Source: Rickettsia endosymbiont of Lasioglossum villosulum (GTDB taxonomy: Bacteria > Pseudomonadota > Alphaproteobacteria > Rickettsiales > Rickettsiaceae). From it: a stretch of DNA of 64,000 bases. A program made the translations under genes and the position numbers. The stretch lies in the NCBI RefSeq assembly GCF_964026455.1, contig NZ_OZ032152.1, positions 1,448,139-1,512,138 on the forward strand, in the 5' to 3' direction. Positions 18,332 to 28,916 of the stretch are shown piece after piece (position 1 is the first letter of the stretch; the number at the start of each line of letters is the position of its first letter). Under the pieces are notes generated by a model. The model was not told the DNA's origin, searched no databases, and saw only the letters and a list, made by a program, of their open reading frames with translations.

Positions 18332-18339
18332 TTGATTTT

Positions 18340-19581
18340 TCATTTTGTTTTACGATCAAATAACCCAGTCATAGAGTAAGCTAGTACGCTGAAAATGCAA
18401 ATATATAAAATAGGGAATAGGGTAAAATTATATTTTTTTATTACCAATAGACATACATAATTAGCAGTACCAGACATTAGCATCGAGCCTATAGTATGCC
18501 CAAAACTTATGACACGATAACGCTCTCTAACTGCAAAAGATTTAATAACCACGCTATGAGCAAGAGCATTAAACGGAGCAACTGAAGCAGCTAGCATTAA
18601 GCTAGCAAAAAGCCCCAAATTAGTCATTTGATACTCTACCGCTATCGTAAAAATTATACTTGCTATAATGGTAGATATGAGGGCAGTTTTTAATACTATA
18701 TTAACACGAATACGATCGGCAATAAATCCGGCGATTGGCATAAAAACAGCAAAGCATAATACTACTAATACCGAAAAGGAACTCATTATAACGCCGGTTG
18801 CAGGCAGCACAAGCGGTAAATATTGCTTCATGAAAATGATCGCAATTTGATATGTTGCCCCAAAACCTCCTGCTAAAAATATGAGAGGCAAAATATTCTT
18901 CCATTGTTTTCTGATCAAAACATTAAATTTTTGAATAGAATTATTATTACCAGCCTTTTTAAATTCAGGGGTTTCATCGAATTTCTGACGATAATAAAGA
19001 GTTACAAGCCCTAATGGTACGCTTAATAAAAATGGAATACGCCAACTCCAATCAGGAAAGATATGTGCATTAAAGAAGTTAGTTACCCCAATTCCCGATA
19101 ATAATCCAATAACTCCTGTACATCTAGTGATAGCTGAAGCGGTAAATTGGTATTTTGGATCTAAATGTTCAATAACGTAAATTGCAGCACCATCATACTC
19201 ACCTGCAATAAATATGCCTTGCATAAAACGGCATAAAACAAGGATTATCGTACTCCAAACTCCAAGGGTAGAGTAGTCAGGTAATAACCCTATTATTAAG
19301 GTAGGGATTATAATGCCAATAATCGTGAAACTAAGAGCTTTTTTTCTGCCATATTTATCACCTATACGCCCAAATATATAAGCTCCAAGAGGCTTTGACA
19401 GATATGCAACAGCATATACAGCAAAAACATTTACAAGTTTTGTTAATTGATCCGTAGCAGGGGAGAAGAATTTTTCAGCAATAATTGCAGCAGAAAATCC
19501 GTATAGGCTATAGTCGTAATATTCAATGATGGTACCTAAAAAAGCACCAAGCACTTTATTAGCAGATTTTTTTTGTTTCAT
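18340..19581 (-). CDS. MFS transporter, metabolite:H+ symporter (ProP-like) family
   Basis: A 413-residue inner-membrane carrier with about 12 membrane segments. The signature GTIIEYYDYSLYGFSA near the N-terminus and YIFGRIGDKYGRKKAL in loop 2-3 place it in the ProP-like symporters. GFIADRIRVNIVL is a degenerate second-half motif. It is only distantly similar to the two other copies in this window, for example EYYDYSLYG against EWYDYALYA. The substrate is unknown. It ends eight bases from the pntAB stop in convergent orientation; an RPE lies upstream. Confidence 0.88.
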   Translation of the reverse strand: MKQKKSANKVLGAFLGTIIEYYDYSLYGFSAAIIAEKFFSPATDQLTKLVNVFAVYAVAYLSKPLGAYIFGRIGDKYGRKKALSFTIIGIIIPTLIIGLLPDYSTLGVWSTIILVLCRFMQGIFIAGEYDGAAIYVIEHLDPKYQFTASAITRCTGVIGLLSGIGVTNFFNAHIFPDWSWRIPFLLSVPLGLVTLYYRQKFDETPEFKKAGNNNSIQKFNVLIRKQWKNILPLIFLAGGFGATYQIAIIFMKQYLPLVLPATGVIMSSFSVLVVLCFAVFMPIAGFIADRIRVNIVLKTALISTIIASIIFTIAVEYQMTNLGLFASLMLAASVAPFNALAHSVVIKSFAVRERYRVISFGHTIGSMLMSGTANYVCLLVIKKYNFTLFPILYICIFSVLAYSMTGLFDRKTK

Positions 19582-19631
19582 TTTAGAGGTGTAATGTTAT
19601 TTTCGGTGTCATCCCATGGCAACTTCACTTC

Positions 19632-19735
19632 TGTCATCCCGTGATTTATTCACGGGATCTAGTAAAAGAATACGAATATTAAAAGCTCGATTTCTCGCTT
19701 TATGCTGGATCCCGTGGTCAAGCCACGGGATGACA
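19632..19735. repeat. RPE-like element beside the 6S RNA candidate
   Basis: TGTCATCCCGTG (19632-19643) and CACGGGATGACA (19724-19735) are perfect inverted arms. The core contains AAAGCTCGATTTCTCGCTTTATGC, shared with other elements of this class. It sits between the MFS gene and the 6S RNA candidate and could serve as a terminator for the latter. Confidence 0.8.
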
Positions 19736-19736
19736 A

Positions 19737-19892
19737 ATGACCGCTTTAGTCGTTACTTAAAATCCTTCAAAGACCTTTATGTAAAGGTGGACTTCATATA
19801 TCTAAACTTAAATGAGTATTAGACAGGGACGATGTCCTAAAGTTAGTGGTAGTCCTAGGCTAATATTAAGCTCACGAACCAAGCAGCCAAAC
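19737..19892 (-). ncRNA. ssrS: Candidate 6S RNA
   Basis: 6S RNA genes are commonly found just downstream of zapA, as here. On the minus strand the region can form the expected long closing stem with a large internal bubble: GGCTGCTT (19888-19881) pairs with AAGCGGTC (19746-19739), then TCGT with ACGA, then CTTAA with TTAAG. A terminal hairpin ACCTTTACATAAAGGT lies inside. 6S RNA mimics an open promoter and sequesters the sigma-70 holoenzyme. Ends are estimated. The call rests on synteny and hand folding, not on a covariance model. Confidence 0.5.
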
Positions 19893-19901
19893 GTTAATAT
19901 A

Positions 19902-20219
19902 TCACTTTTCCATCTTGCGTGCAAGGTTTTCTAGATAACCTGCTATAGTGGATACGGTTTCTGCAAATTTTTCTTCGTCTTGGGAATTTTTTTGAAGACT
20001 ATTGGTCTCAATCTTATTAGCAAGATGTGTTATTTCGGATTGAGCATTAAGTAGGGCTATAACAAGCAACAAATCAAATGATGCAGCAGGATTTACTGCT
20101 TTGATTTCGCTTATTTTTTCATTTAATTTATTTGCTAAAAATAATAATTTTTCCTCTTCACCACTATTACAATATAATTGAAAGTTTTTATTATTTAATG
20201 TTATCGTAACAATTGCCAT
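19902..20219 (-). CDS. zapA: Cell division protein ZapA
   Basis: A 105-residue cytosolic protein that bundles FtsZ filaments. The N-terminal VTITLNNKNFQLYCNSGEEE and the following LLFLANKLNEKISEIK match ZapA, with a C-terminal coiled coil (about residues 57-105). The length is typical. It is the third gene of a minus-strand run (RodZ-like, coiled coil, ZapA) with two- to three-base gaps, so it is translated from a shared mRNA. Confidence 0.85.
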   Translation of the reverse strand: MAIVTITLNNKNFQLYCNSGEEEKLLFLANKLNEKISEIKAVNPAASFDLLLVIALLNAQSEITHLANKIETNSLQKNSQDEEKFAETVSTIAGYLENLARKMEK

Positions 20220-20221
20220 AA

Positions 20222-20425
20222 TTATTTTTGTAATTTTTTTATTTCTTCAAGTTCATTAACATAAATGTTAATCTGATCTAATATTCTTACATAATCATTT
20301 CTTAGTTGATTATTTTCATTTTGTAATCTATGGATCTCATATTGATTATTTGCAAGCACATTTAATAGATTATCAAGCCTATACTCTACTTGTTGCATTA
20401 AGCTCATTAATATTTCATTATTCAT
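20222..20425 (-). CDS. Small coiled-coil protein upstream of ZapA
   Basis: A 67-residue protein that is almost entirely heptad-like helix: VEYRLDNLLNVLANNQYEI then LQNENNQLRNDYVRIL. No signal or membrane segment. Its size, composition and place directly before zapA (two-base gap) recall ZapB-like or DUF4164-type small coiled-coil partners of ZapA. The role in division is inferred from context only. Confidence 0.65.
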   Translation of the reverse strand: MNNEILMSLMQQVEYRLDNLLNVLANNQYEIHRLQNENNQLRNDYVRILDQINIYVNELEEIKKLQK

Positions 20426-20428
20426 TTT

Positions 20429-20785
20429 TTAAGCTAACTCTATAAATGGATAAATTATTATAATAATAGATAACATTACAATAGACATAAATATCAACTG
20501 CTTCTTATATCTATAATTTACTAAGGCTTTATTTTTATTTCTACTTAATAATTTTTCTTGTTCATTATTTTTTTTAGTTTCTAACTGCTCAGCATTACGA
20601 TCTCTTATGTTAAGGTAATCTAAATATAATTTTAGGTAACCTTTTACATATACTTCCCCTGGTAAAACATCTAATTTCCCTTCTTCTAAAGCTATTAAAT
20701 ATTTTTTTCTAATTTTTAAATCTAGAGATACTTGGTTTAAGGTTTTACCCAAATCTAATCTGGTCTGCTTAAGCATTGATGGCAT
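20429..20785 (-). CDS. RodZ-like helix-turn-helix membrane protein, short form
   Basis: A 118-residue protein. Residues about 4-60 (LKQTRLDLGKTLNQVSLDLK, YLIALEEGKLDVLPGEVYVK, GYLKLYLDYLNI) form the cytoplasmic Xre-type HTH of RodZ. One membrane segment follows at about 96-117. The periplasmic RodZ domain (DUF4115) is missing because the protein ends right after the membrane segment. RodZ links MreB to the elongasome. It is three bases after the glutamate dehydrogenase gene on the minus strand. Confidence 0.75.
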   Translation of the reverse strand: MPSMLKQTRLDLGKTLNQVSLDLKIRKKYLIALEEGKLDVLPGEVYVKGYLKLYLDYLNIRDRNAEQLETKKNNEQEKLLSRNKNKALVNYRYKKQLIFMSIVMLSIIIIIYPFIELA

Positions 20786-20787
20786 AA

Positions 20788-23700
20788 TTATTCAAGTTTT
20801 TGTAAAAATATTTCGAATTTTTTATTTACTAAAATTATTACATTTAAGTCTATAACTTCCTGAGATTTAATTTCTTTAATAAAATCAAGAAAATTCTTAA
20901 TTAAACTTTTATTATTATCAATCCATAAATCTAAATCAATAGTTGTTTGAGATTTATTAATAATTTTTATTAATAATCTACGTTGTTTGTCATATAAGTC
21001 ATCTTTTAAGGATTGTAGACCCAAACGACGCCAATATGAATCGTTTAATTGTCTATCACAAGTTTTACGTAACCAGTCTAAACTAAACATATTACCGATT
21101 GTAAAATAAGCTTTTGCCATTTCTTCATCATTACCTGATACTTGTTTCGTTACATGTATTATATCAAATACCGAAATCAAACTATCAAAGGTAAGAATAT
21201 CTTTAGCAAATGATTTGTCTATTCCGTTACTTACATAATAGTTTAACTTTTCTTCAAACTTTATTTTTGCTTCTCCGGCTAGTAAATTACCTACTACTTC
21301 TCTTAGATTCTGTGCAGGTTTTTTAAACTCTTCTATGGTTTTACTAATATTAATTGGATGTTTTAAATTTTTGATAACCCAAGAAATACCACGACGCATT
21401 AATTTTGTTATCTCAGTAAACATATCAATCTTAATGTTATAATCGATATTAGTAGCTAGATTGCTTACCTTTTCCCATATATCATCAAGTTCAAAAATTT
21501 CACAAATAATAGTATATGATCTTATTATGTCGCAAAGAGGAGCACCAGTTTCACGTTTTGTTATGCTAATAAGTGGTCCACCAAGCTGATTAACTATTTT
21601 ATTTATTACAACAGTTTTAATAATTTCATGCTTAAGAGGATGAGATAAAATTTCTTCACGAAACTTCTCTTGCATTATTTTAGGAAAATAATTTACAAGA
21701 TAAGAATCGAAATATTTATCATGAGAAAAGGTTGAGTTACGTAATTCATGAGAAGCCGATCTTTTACTATATGAAAGTAATAAGCAAAGTTCAGGATGAG
21801 TTAATACTTCCCCGTTTATGGCTCTTCTGTTTAATTCTTCGGAAGTTGGTAAAAATTCATTCTCACGTACTAATATTTTTTCTTCTTCTAAAATATCTAT
21901 AAACTGACTGAATATACTGACTGTTAAGGTAGGCGATAACTGCATAATCGTTATTGCTTCGGTTTGCTTATAATTATCCTCTAAAACCAATTCTTCAACT
22001 TGCTTTGTCATATCAATTAACAGCTTGTTACGCTCATCTAAAGTAACCTTACCGGAAGCAACAGAATTACTAAAAGCAACTTTAATATTTACTTCATGGT
22101 CAGAACAATCAACACCTGCTGAATTATCAATAAAGTCGGTATTGATGCGTCCACCTTTTTTGGCATACTCAACTCTGCCTCGTTGCGATACACCGACATT
22201 TCCGCCTTCCGCAACAACCTTTGCTCTAATTTCTTCACCATTACATCTTAAATTATCGTTCGCTTTATCGCCGATCTCTAAATGATTCTCTGTTTTCGCT
22301 TTAATGTAAGTGCCTATACCGCCATTCCATAGCAAATCAACTTCAGCTTTTAAAATAGCTTTAATTAGCTCTTCAGGTGATATTTCACTATCATTTACAT
22401 CGAGTAATTTTTTAATTTCCGGTGATAATTTTACCGACTTGCTACTACGCTCAAATATCCCGCCGCCTTTAGAAATCAGCTTACTATCATAATCAGACCA
22501 GTTAGAACCTTTTAAATTAAATAGACGTAAACGCTCATTAAAGCTTGTTAAAGGATCAGGGCTTGGGTCAATGAATATGTGCTTATGGTTAAAAGCAGCA
22601 ACTAGCTTAATAGCTTTCGAGCGAAGCATCCCATTACCGAACACGTCACCAGACATATCGCCTATCCCTGTGACAGTGATAGGGTCTTTCTGTACATCTA
22701 TACCTAAAGTCTTGAAATGATTAGTTACTGAAATCCAAGCACCTTTAGAGGTAATAGCCATTTTCTTATGGTCGTAACCGGCAGAACCGCCTGAAGCAAA
22801 AGCGTCATCAAGCCAATAATTATATTCTCTGGAAACACTATTAGCATAATCTGAAAATGAAGCTGTTCCTTTATCGGCAGCAACTACTAAATATGGGTCT
22901 TCCTTATCGTAAATAATGATATCTTGAGGGTGTACTACCTTGCCATCAACTATGTTATCGGTAATATCTAGTAAACCTCTAAGGAAATTCTTATAACACT
23001 CAACGACCTTTGCCATATATTCATCACGACTCATTCCCTCATCAGTAAAGTGAAGATAAAAACCGCCCTTAGAACCAACAGGTACTATAACAGAATTTTT
23101 AGTCATTTGTGCTTTCATAAGCCTAAGCACTTCATATCTATAATCTTCTGCTCTATCTGACCATCTAAGTCCTCCACGTGATACAGGACCACCTCTTAAA
23201 TGTACTCCTTCAAAACTTCTTGAATAAACAAATATTTCAGCAAATGGGATCGGTTGAGGTAAATGGGGGACTTTAGAGGAATCGAACTTAAATGAAAAAT
23301 AATGTTTGTTAGGTTGATAGTAATTTGTTCTAGTAACAGCCTCAAGAATACCAAGCATACTACGCAGTACTTTATCCTCACTACTTACTTCAACTTTTAA
23401 TAAATAATCATTTAATTGTTTTTTGATATCTTTGAAGTCGTGATCGAGATGTTTAGGGTTAAATTTTATATCAAATAGATTTACTAATTTTTTCGTATAT
23501 TCAGGATGTTTAAGAAGTGTCAATTGCACATAACCCTTGCCGTAACTAAAACCTGTTTGATGTAAATATCTTGTTAGAGCTTTGACTAGTTTAACTTGCT
23601 TCCAGTTAAAACCGACAAGTACTATTAATTTACTTAAAGAGTCATTAGCAAGCATGCCAAGAACCATTTTGTCTAAGGCTTCTTCAACATTTATTTTTAG

Positions 23701-25539
23701 CTCTTGAATATTATCTTTTACTGGTACTACGGAAGTTAAAATAAAATTATATATCCAGCTTTCTTTAATCTCACCGACTTCTTTAATTACAAAGCTCTGT
23801 TCGTCGATTGCACTAAAGCCTAAATTTTCTATTGGTGGTAATATATTAGAAAGAGCAAGACTTACTCCTGGACTATATATTTTTAGATAAAATTCTGATT
23901 CACCTGTAGCAATCAAATTAAACATGCGTCTTTGATTCCTACTTGCTTCAGTTAAATATTCAATATCTGTTAAAGCTATTTCAGGAGAAAATTTTTGCCT
24001 ATAATCAGCAGGAAAAATATTATCAAATAATTTAAAATTAATTCCTGCTTGATATTCACCAAATTTTTTAGAAAGTTTCAAATAAAAATCTTCACTCCAA
24101 CATCTAGAAATACGATCTAAATCTTGCTGAATTTTTTCCGCTTCAAAATTTATTTTATGCTTATCTTGTGCTTCAAGGGTGACAAAAAGATAAGAAAAGC
24201 TGCCTACTACTTCAGTGATATAGTTAGATAGGATTTTACTGCCGAATTTCTCAGCTAAATAACAATCTATCATGTTATGTATTTCAGAAGTTAGACGCTC
24301 TCTAGGTAAGAAAATTATAATATTTAAAAAAGAACTCGACCAATCATATTGAATGAATAATTTAAGCTTCTTACTCATCATACTAGAAAGCATATGTAAG
24401 CACATGCAATATAAATCACCTTGATCAATTTGAATTAAAGCTTCACGAGGTAAGGACTCCATTAAAATTTTTAACTTATCAGCATTATAACCAGACAATG
24501 CAAAACCAGCTTTCCCTATTACGAAGTTAAATTTCTGCCTAAGAATTGGGATATTACTTATTGAATGGTAATACATATTTGAGTTATATATACCAAAAAT
24601 TATACTTCCTGAAATATATTCACCAAAAGAGTCAAATTTCTTTACTAAAATATAATCAATTAAATTATCTGTATGAATAAGCGAGGCACTATTTATTTTA
24701 CCAAGTATTATTAGCTGGTTTTGATATAATGGGCTAGCGGAACATTTTACAATGTCTTCAATCTCATCTTTTACTTCTTGCCATATTTTTGTTGTCCCAA
24801 TCTTATTACTTAATTTTGTAGAATTTACTTCAAAATCAATAGTACCTAATAAAATTAAATTATCATTTTGTAACCAACTTAAAAATTCTTTAGCCTCTAC
24901 GGAATTCAGTTTCTCATTATCGATTATATTTTTAGATAAATCTTGGAGCTTTGCCTGCATATTTGGCAAGGAATTATGGCTTTCCTCAAGCTCATCTAGC
25001 CTATCATTTATAGCTTTTGTTAGTAAATTAGCTGCACTATCATCAAAATTTCCGAGGATTGTTAAATGTAATATAGATTCTGATTTTTTTTCTGCGGCTG
25101 AATTTTCTAGTATTTTTTCTAGGTTGCCTTTACTATCACGAGTACATTTTATTACCGGATGCAACAAAAATTTAGTTTGCAGTGCTTTATTCTTAAGAAG
25201 ACATACGATAAAATCAACAATATGCGGTTTATTATCAAGCAATATTAACACATTTATTGCTGGATCGTTTTCAATAACAGTATTTGTTATTGATATTTTC
25301 CTCTCGCCTTTTTCTCTATACTTAAAAAAGTTAAAAGCTTCATCGGCAAAATCAAAAAATAGTTTTTGTTTATTCTCAAAATCATAATCAATAGGAATAT
25401 AACTTAAAAATTTTTCAATAAATTCGACATATAAAGAATTTGACTCCTGTTTTTTGCTAAGTTCTAAAATTTTAGCTTTATGGTTTGGTATTTGACAGTT
25501 TAACCGACCGGAATCTAAAAGAGGTGTTTTTGGCGTCAT
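20788..25539 (-). CDS. gdhB: NAD-specific glutamate dehydrogenase, large type
   Basis: A 1583-residue enzyme of the ~180-kDa NAD-GDH class, which oxidises glutamate to 2-oxoglutarate and ammonia and so feeds the TCA cycle in a bacterium that imports host glutamate. The catalytic core is at about residues 760-1200: [39 protein letters not shown] (active-site Lys), [12 protein letters not shown] and [16 protein letters not shown]. The N-terminal ~700 residues carry the ACT-like regulatory part. The length is usual for the class. The gene is divergent from mnmE with a gap of about 136 bp. Confidence 0.95.
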   Translation of the reverse strand: MTPKTPLLDSGRLNCQIPNHKAKILELSKKQESNSLYVEFIEKFLSYIPIDYDFENKQKLFFDFADEAFNFFKYREKGERKISITNTVIENDPAINVLILLDNKPHIVDFIVCLLKNKALQTKFLLHPVIKCTRDSKGNLEKILENSAAEKKSESILHLTILGNFDDSAANLLTKAINDRLDELEESHNSLPNMQAKLQDLSKNIIDNEKLNSVEAKEFLSWLQNDNLILLGTIDFEVNSTKLSNKIGTTKIWQEVKDEIEDIVKCSASPLYQNQLIILGKINSASLIHTDNLIDYILVKKFDSFGEYISGSIIFGIYNSNMYYHSISNIPILRQKFNFVIGKAGFALSGYNADKLKILMESLPREALIQIDQGDLYCMCLHMLSSMMSKKLKLFIQYDWSSSFLNIIIFLPRERLTSEIHNMIDCYLAEKFGSKILSNYITEVVGSFSYLFVTLEAQDKHKINFEAEKIQQDLDRISRCWSEDFYLKLSKKFGEYQAGINFKLFDNIFPADYRQKFSPEIALTDIEYLTEASRNQRRMFNLIATGESEFYLKIYSPGVSLALSNILPPIENLGFSAIDEQSFVIKEVGEIKESWIYNFILTSVVPVKDNIQELKINVEEALDKMVLGMLANDSLSKLIVLVGFNWKQVKLVKALTRYLHQTGFSYGKGYVQLTLLKHPEYTKKLVNLFDIKFNPKHLDHDFKDIKKQLNDYLLKVEVSSEDKVLRSMLGILEAVTRTNYYQPNKHYFSFKFDSSKVPHLPQPIPFAEIFVYSRSFEGVHLRGGPVSRGGLRWSDRAEDYRYEVLRLMKAQMTKNSVIVPVGSKGGFYLHFTDEGMSRDEYMAKVVECYKNFLRGLLDITDNIVDGKVVHPQDIIIYDKEDPYLVVAADKGTASFSDYANSVSREYNYWLDDAFASGGSAGYDHKKMAITSKGAWISVTNHFKTLGIDVQKDPITVTGIGDMSGDVFGNGMLRSKAIKLVAAFNHKHIFIDPSPDPLTSFNERLRLFNLKGSNWSDYDSKLISKGGGIFERSSKSVKLSPEIKKLLDVNDSEISPEELIKAILKAEVDLLWNGGIGTYIKAKTENHLEIGDKANDNLRCNGEEIRAKVVAEGGNVGVSQRGRVEYAKKGGRINTDFIDNSAGVDCSDHEVNIKVAFSNSVASGKVTLDERNKLLIDMTKQVEELVLEDNYKQTEAITIMQLSPTLTVSIFSQFIDILEEEKILVRENEFLPTSEELNRRAINGEVLTHPELCLLLSYSKRSASHELRNSTFSHDKYFDSYLVNYFPKIMQEKFREEILSHPLKHEIIKTVVINKIVNQLGGPLISITKRETGAPLCDIIRSYTIICEIFELDDIWEKVSNLATNIDYNIKIDMFTEITKLMRRGISWVIKNLKHPINISKTIEEFKKPAQNLREVVGNLLAGEAKIKFEEKLNYYVSNGIDKSFAKDILTFDSLISVFDIIHVTKQVSGNDEEMAKAYFTIGNMFSLDWLRKTCDRQLNDSYWRRLGLQSLKDDLYDKQRRLLIKIINKSQTTIDLDLWIDNNKSLIKNFLDFIKEIKSQEVIDLNVIILVNKKFEIFLQKLE

Positions 25540-25675
25540 GATTTTCTCAAGTAAATATAGCTTATTTAATTTGTTATTATATTATATATTATTTAATAAA
25601 CAATACTCTTCTGCTTTAAAGCTTTGTAGAAGAGTTATTAAGGTGACATCGTTTTATATTAGGAGTATTAAAAAA

Positions 25676-27013
25676 ATGGAAACGATATTTGCACAAAGCT
25701 CTAGCTTTGGTAAAGCAGGGGTAGCAGTTTTTAGAGTTTCTGGAGCTAAAAGTTTAGAAGTTTTAAAGTTACTAACTGGTAAATCTAATTTTAAACCACG
25801 CTTTATGTATTACCAAAAACTTACTTCCCCAGAAAGCAATGACTTAATCGATAATGCTATGGTTGTTTATTTCAAAGCACCTAATAGCTTTACCGGCGAA
25901 GATGTGGTAGAAATTCATACGCACGGTAGTAAAGCCATCTCTATAATGCTTACGAATGCTTTACTGAATATACCTAGTGTTCGTTTGGCAGAAGCAGGGG
26001 AATTCACTAAAAGAGCTTTTCTAAATAATAAATTCGATTTAACTGCAGCAGAGGGCATTGCCGATTTAATTAATGCTGAAACAATTATGCAACATAAACA
26101 GGCAATTAGGCAAGCAGGGGGAGCACTTGAAGAGCTATATAATAGCTGGCGAAGTCAATTGCTGCGGATTATATCTTTACTTGAGGCATATATAGATTTT
26201 CCTGATGAAGATATACCGGAAAGTGTATTAAAAGATGTTACAAATACTCATAAAACACTTATAAACACAATATCCGAATATCTTAATGATAACAGAAAAG
26301 GGGAGTTGCTCCGAAGTGGATTAAAGCTTGCAATTATAGGACCACCAAATGCTGGCAAGTCTAGCCTACTTAATTTCCTGATGCGAAGAGATATTGCAAT
26401 TGTCTCAAATATAGCAGGTACTACTAGAGATATAATTGAGGGGCATTTGGATATAGGCGGATACCCTATTATTTTGCAAGATACAGCAGGTATAAGAGGC
26501 GAAAGCAATGATGTTATAGAACAAGAGGGGATAAAGAGGGCAATAGATTCAGCAAAAAAAGCCGATATTAAAATTGTGATGTTCGATGCTGAGACTTTAG
26601 ACTCTACAGTCAATGAAGATATAACAGGTTTGATTGATGAAAATACTATTGTAATAATAAACAAAATTGACCTTATTCCCGAAAATAGAATATTTAATAT
26701 AGAAAATAAATATAGATGCTTAAAGGTTTCAATTAAAAACAATATAGCTTTACCAAGTATATTAAAAAACATTGAAGAAATTGCTGAAAATATGGCAGGT
26801 TTTACTGAAACGCCTTATATAACAAATGAACGCCATCGCCATCACCTTAAGCAAGCTCTTGCCTATCTAAAAGATTTTAACCTTGATAATGATTTAGTTC
26901 TAGCAACTGAAGATATCAGAATGACTATGCGTAGAATAGGTGCTATTACAGGCATTATTGATGTTGAAGAAATCCTCGGCGAGATATTTAAGAATTTCTG
27001 TATAGGGAAGTGA
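25676..27013 (+). CDS. mnmE: tRNA modification GTPase MnmE
   Basis: A 445-residue GTPase that with MnmG installs cmnm5 groups on wobble uridine 34. The start [20 protein letters not shown] at 25676 is chosen over an upstream in-frame ATG, because MnmE proteins begin here and an AGGAG lies about 10 bases before. The N-terminal tetrahydrofolate-binding domain is followed by a helical domain. The G domain shows [21 protein letters not shown] and NKIDL. The C-terminus is the diagnostic FCIGK with the functional Cys. The formyl/methylene-THF need ties it to the folate operon at 30824-34851. Confidence 0.96.
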   Translation: METIFAQSSSFGKAGVAVFRVSGAKSLEVLKLLTGKSNFKPRFMYYQKLTSPESNDLIDNAMVVYFKAPNSFTGEDVVEIHTHGSKAISIMLTNALLNIPSVRLAEAGEFTKRAFLNNKFDLTAAEGIADLINAETIMQHKQAIRQAGGALEELYNSWRSQLLRIISLLEAYIDFPDEDIPESVLKDVTNTHKTLINTISEYLNDNRKGELLRSGLKLAIIGPPNAGKSSLLNFLMRRDIAIVSNIAGTTRDIIEGHLDIGGYPIILQDTAGIRGESNDVIEQEGIKRAIDSAKKADIKIVMFDAETLDSTVNEDITGLIDENTIVIINKIDLIPENRIFNIENKYRCLKVSIKNNIALPSILKNIEEIAENMAGFTETPYITNERHRHHLKQALAYLKDFNLDNDLVLATEDIRMTMRRIGAITGIIDVEEILGEIFKNFCIGK

Positions 27014-27101
27014 TGAATTATTAGAAAAACTTCTTGCTTTTTCTTGCGATAGTTAGTAATAGATTTTTATCACTCACAATATATTAAAATTAGATAAAAT
27101 T

Positions 27102-28593
27102 ATGAAAAAGAAATTAACTAACGAAGAAGTTGATAGATTAAAAAATATCATGGAAGCACAAGAAGCAAAAAGAAGAGCAGAATATTTAAGAGAGGAAAAA
27201 GAAGCAAATATTATTAAGGAAGAATCAGTAAGTTTAGAAAATACATATGATAGTGAAGTAGTAGCAACTATGTTGAGCATAATAAATGAATATATGCCAC
27301 CTTATGCTCGAGGATTTAAAGAAGTTGCAATTAAGGAACAACACTATCTTCAAGCCGGTCATAAATTATTTAATGAGGGTGATTATCAAACAGCAATGTT
27401 TGCCTATAAGAAAGCTTTCGAATGTGGAAACGTAAAGTATGAGAGTGGAAAAACACATTTTGATCTTAATTTTGATGTTGAACCATTTTTAGCTATAGGA
27501 AATGTTTTTGAAATTGAAGAGCAATATGATAAAGCAATGGCATTCTATAAAAGCCATAAAACAAAAAGATAATTTTCAAATTTCAGAAAGTACAACAGTG
27601 ATGTTTGAAAATCAACTTGATTATTATAATAAATCTCTTGCAAAAGCTTATTGTTATAAAGCTCTATTATTAGAAAAATTGAAAGCAATTGATGAAGCTT
27701 TGCAAAATCTTGATGAAGCCATAAAATATAATAAGTTTTCATGTGTAGCTTACTGGGAAAAAGCAAATATTTTAAAAGAAGCAGGACAGTTTGATAAAGC
27801 AATAGCAGTTTATGATGAATTGATGACTCATGAAAGAAATATGAGCGATAACGATAGAATTGTCACTGAAACTTATCATTATAAAGCACAACTTTTAAAA
27901 AGGATGGGTAAAAACGAAGAAGCTATTGTAAATTTTGACGAATTTATTACTTCTGACAAGGGATATTTAACTCCAAAGAAGATCAGTTTACAAGACGCTT
28001 ATTGGGAAAAAGCAGAAGCTTTAGACAATTTAAATAAAACAGGCGAGGCTAATTACTGTAAAGGTCTTGCTTTATATTATTCAGAAGAAACAAATGATCA
28101 TAAGGAATCTATAGCTTTTTTTGATGAAGCTTTAAAATATGCTAAGGAAGCTGACAATATCTTCTTATATAACTTTTATAAGGGTTGTTCATTAGTTAAA
28201 TTACATCAAGAAATTGAGGCAAATGAATGTTTTAATAATGCTGAGGCTAATGCTAAACATCAAAATATACAAATATTTTTACAAGCATTTACACAGTTTA
28301 ATAGTCAAATTATTGAACGGCAGTTTAGTGAAATAAATACAGATGACTTATTAACAAAAAGAGAAAGTTTCATACAAGACTTTACTCGGCGAGTATTATT
28401 AAAACTAAATAAACCAGATTCGGGTAATTATATTGACAAAGAATTGGAATTCTTGACTAAACAATTAGGAGAACTTAATAGCTCACTAAGTTTGGAAATA
28501 AGCGAAACTAATCAAACTACTTCAGATGTTGCTGAATTTGTACCACCTATGGGTGAAGACACCAATATGCAAGATCATCATGATATTAATTAA
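27102..28593 (+). pseudogene. TPR-repeat protein split by a one-base frameshift
   Basis: The first frame (27102-27572) encodes a Glu/Lys-rich start and TPR units such as AGHKLFNEGDYQTAMFAYKK and EEQYDKAMAFYK, then stops at once. The next frame continues with AIKQKDNFQISES, ALLLEKLKAIDEALQNLDEA and VAYWEKANILKEAGQFDKAI, ending at 28593. Removing one A from AAAA at 27549-27552 joins YDKAMAFYKAIKQKDN and gives a single protein of about 496 residues. TPR proteins mediate protein contacts; a host-directed role is speculative. Slippage on the A tract could still yield some full-length product. Confidence 0.8.
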
Positions 28594-28631
28594 TAACGTT
28601 TTGCTGAAATTGCTATATAATTTACTCTACT

Positions 28632-28741
28632 CGGTGTTATCTAGTTGCTTGTACCTGCGGTATCCAGAAAATAATAAAAAATACTAATTTTATTAGTATT
28701 TTTTAACTGGACCCCGTGAATAAATCACGGGGTTATAGGAG
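28632..28741. repeat. RPE-like element with TACTAAT/ATTAGTA hairpin
   Basis: GTGTTATCTAGTTGCTTGTACC leads to AAAAAATACTAAT-TTT-ATTAGTATTTTTT, then to GGACCCCGTGAATAAATCAC. The inner arms are perfectly complementary and end in a T run, so a transcript from either side could terminate here. It fills most of the 307-bp gap after the TPR pseudogene; 28742-28874 holds nothing that I recognise. Confidence 0.7.
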
Positions 28742-28874
28742 TAAGACTACCCCTCAAAAATAACATCACTGTAAAATGACAATTTGGAGCTGAATAATTA
28801 CCCAGTAATCTTTGTACAACGGTAAAATTGAGAGATAAATTATTACTGCTATTCTATATATCATCCCTTACGTT

Positions 28875-28916
28875 CGCTCAATACTTAATTTATACCTTTA
28901 TTAACTTGACGGTGCC
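28875..28916 (-). repeat. 42-bp IS-like end, left copy (inverted)
   Basis: CGCTCAATACTTAATTTATA (start) to ACTTGACGGTGCC (end) matches, in inverted orientation, 30431-30472 with one mismatch in 42. The right copy joins a transposase-like tail, so these look like identical IS termini facing each other across 1.5 kb. The last four codons and stop of the gene at 28901-30055 are made of this repeat. Confidence 0.7.

Noticed and set aside
19616..19822. 68-residue plus-strand ORF
   Set aside because: Runs through an RPE and the antisense of the 6S RNA candidate.
24752..25387. 211-residue plus-strand ORF antisense to glutamate dehydrogenase
   Set aside because: Serine/leucine-rich shadow of a well-supported gene on the other strand.
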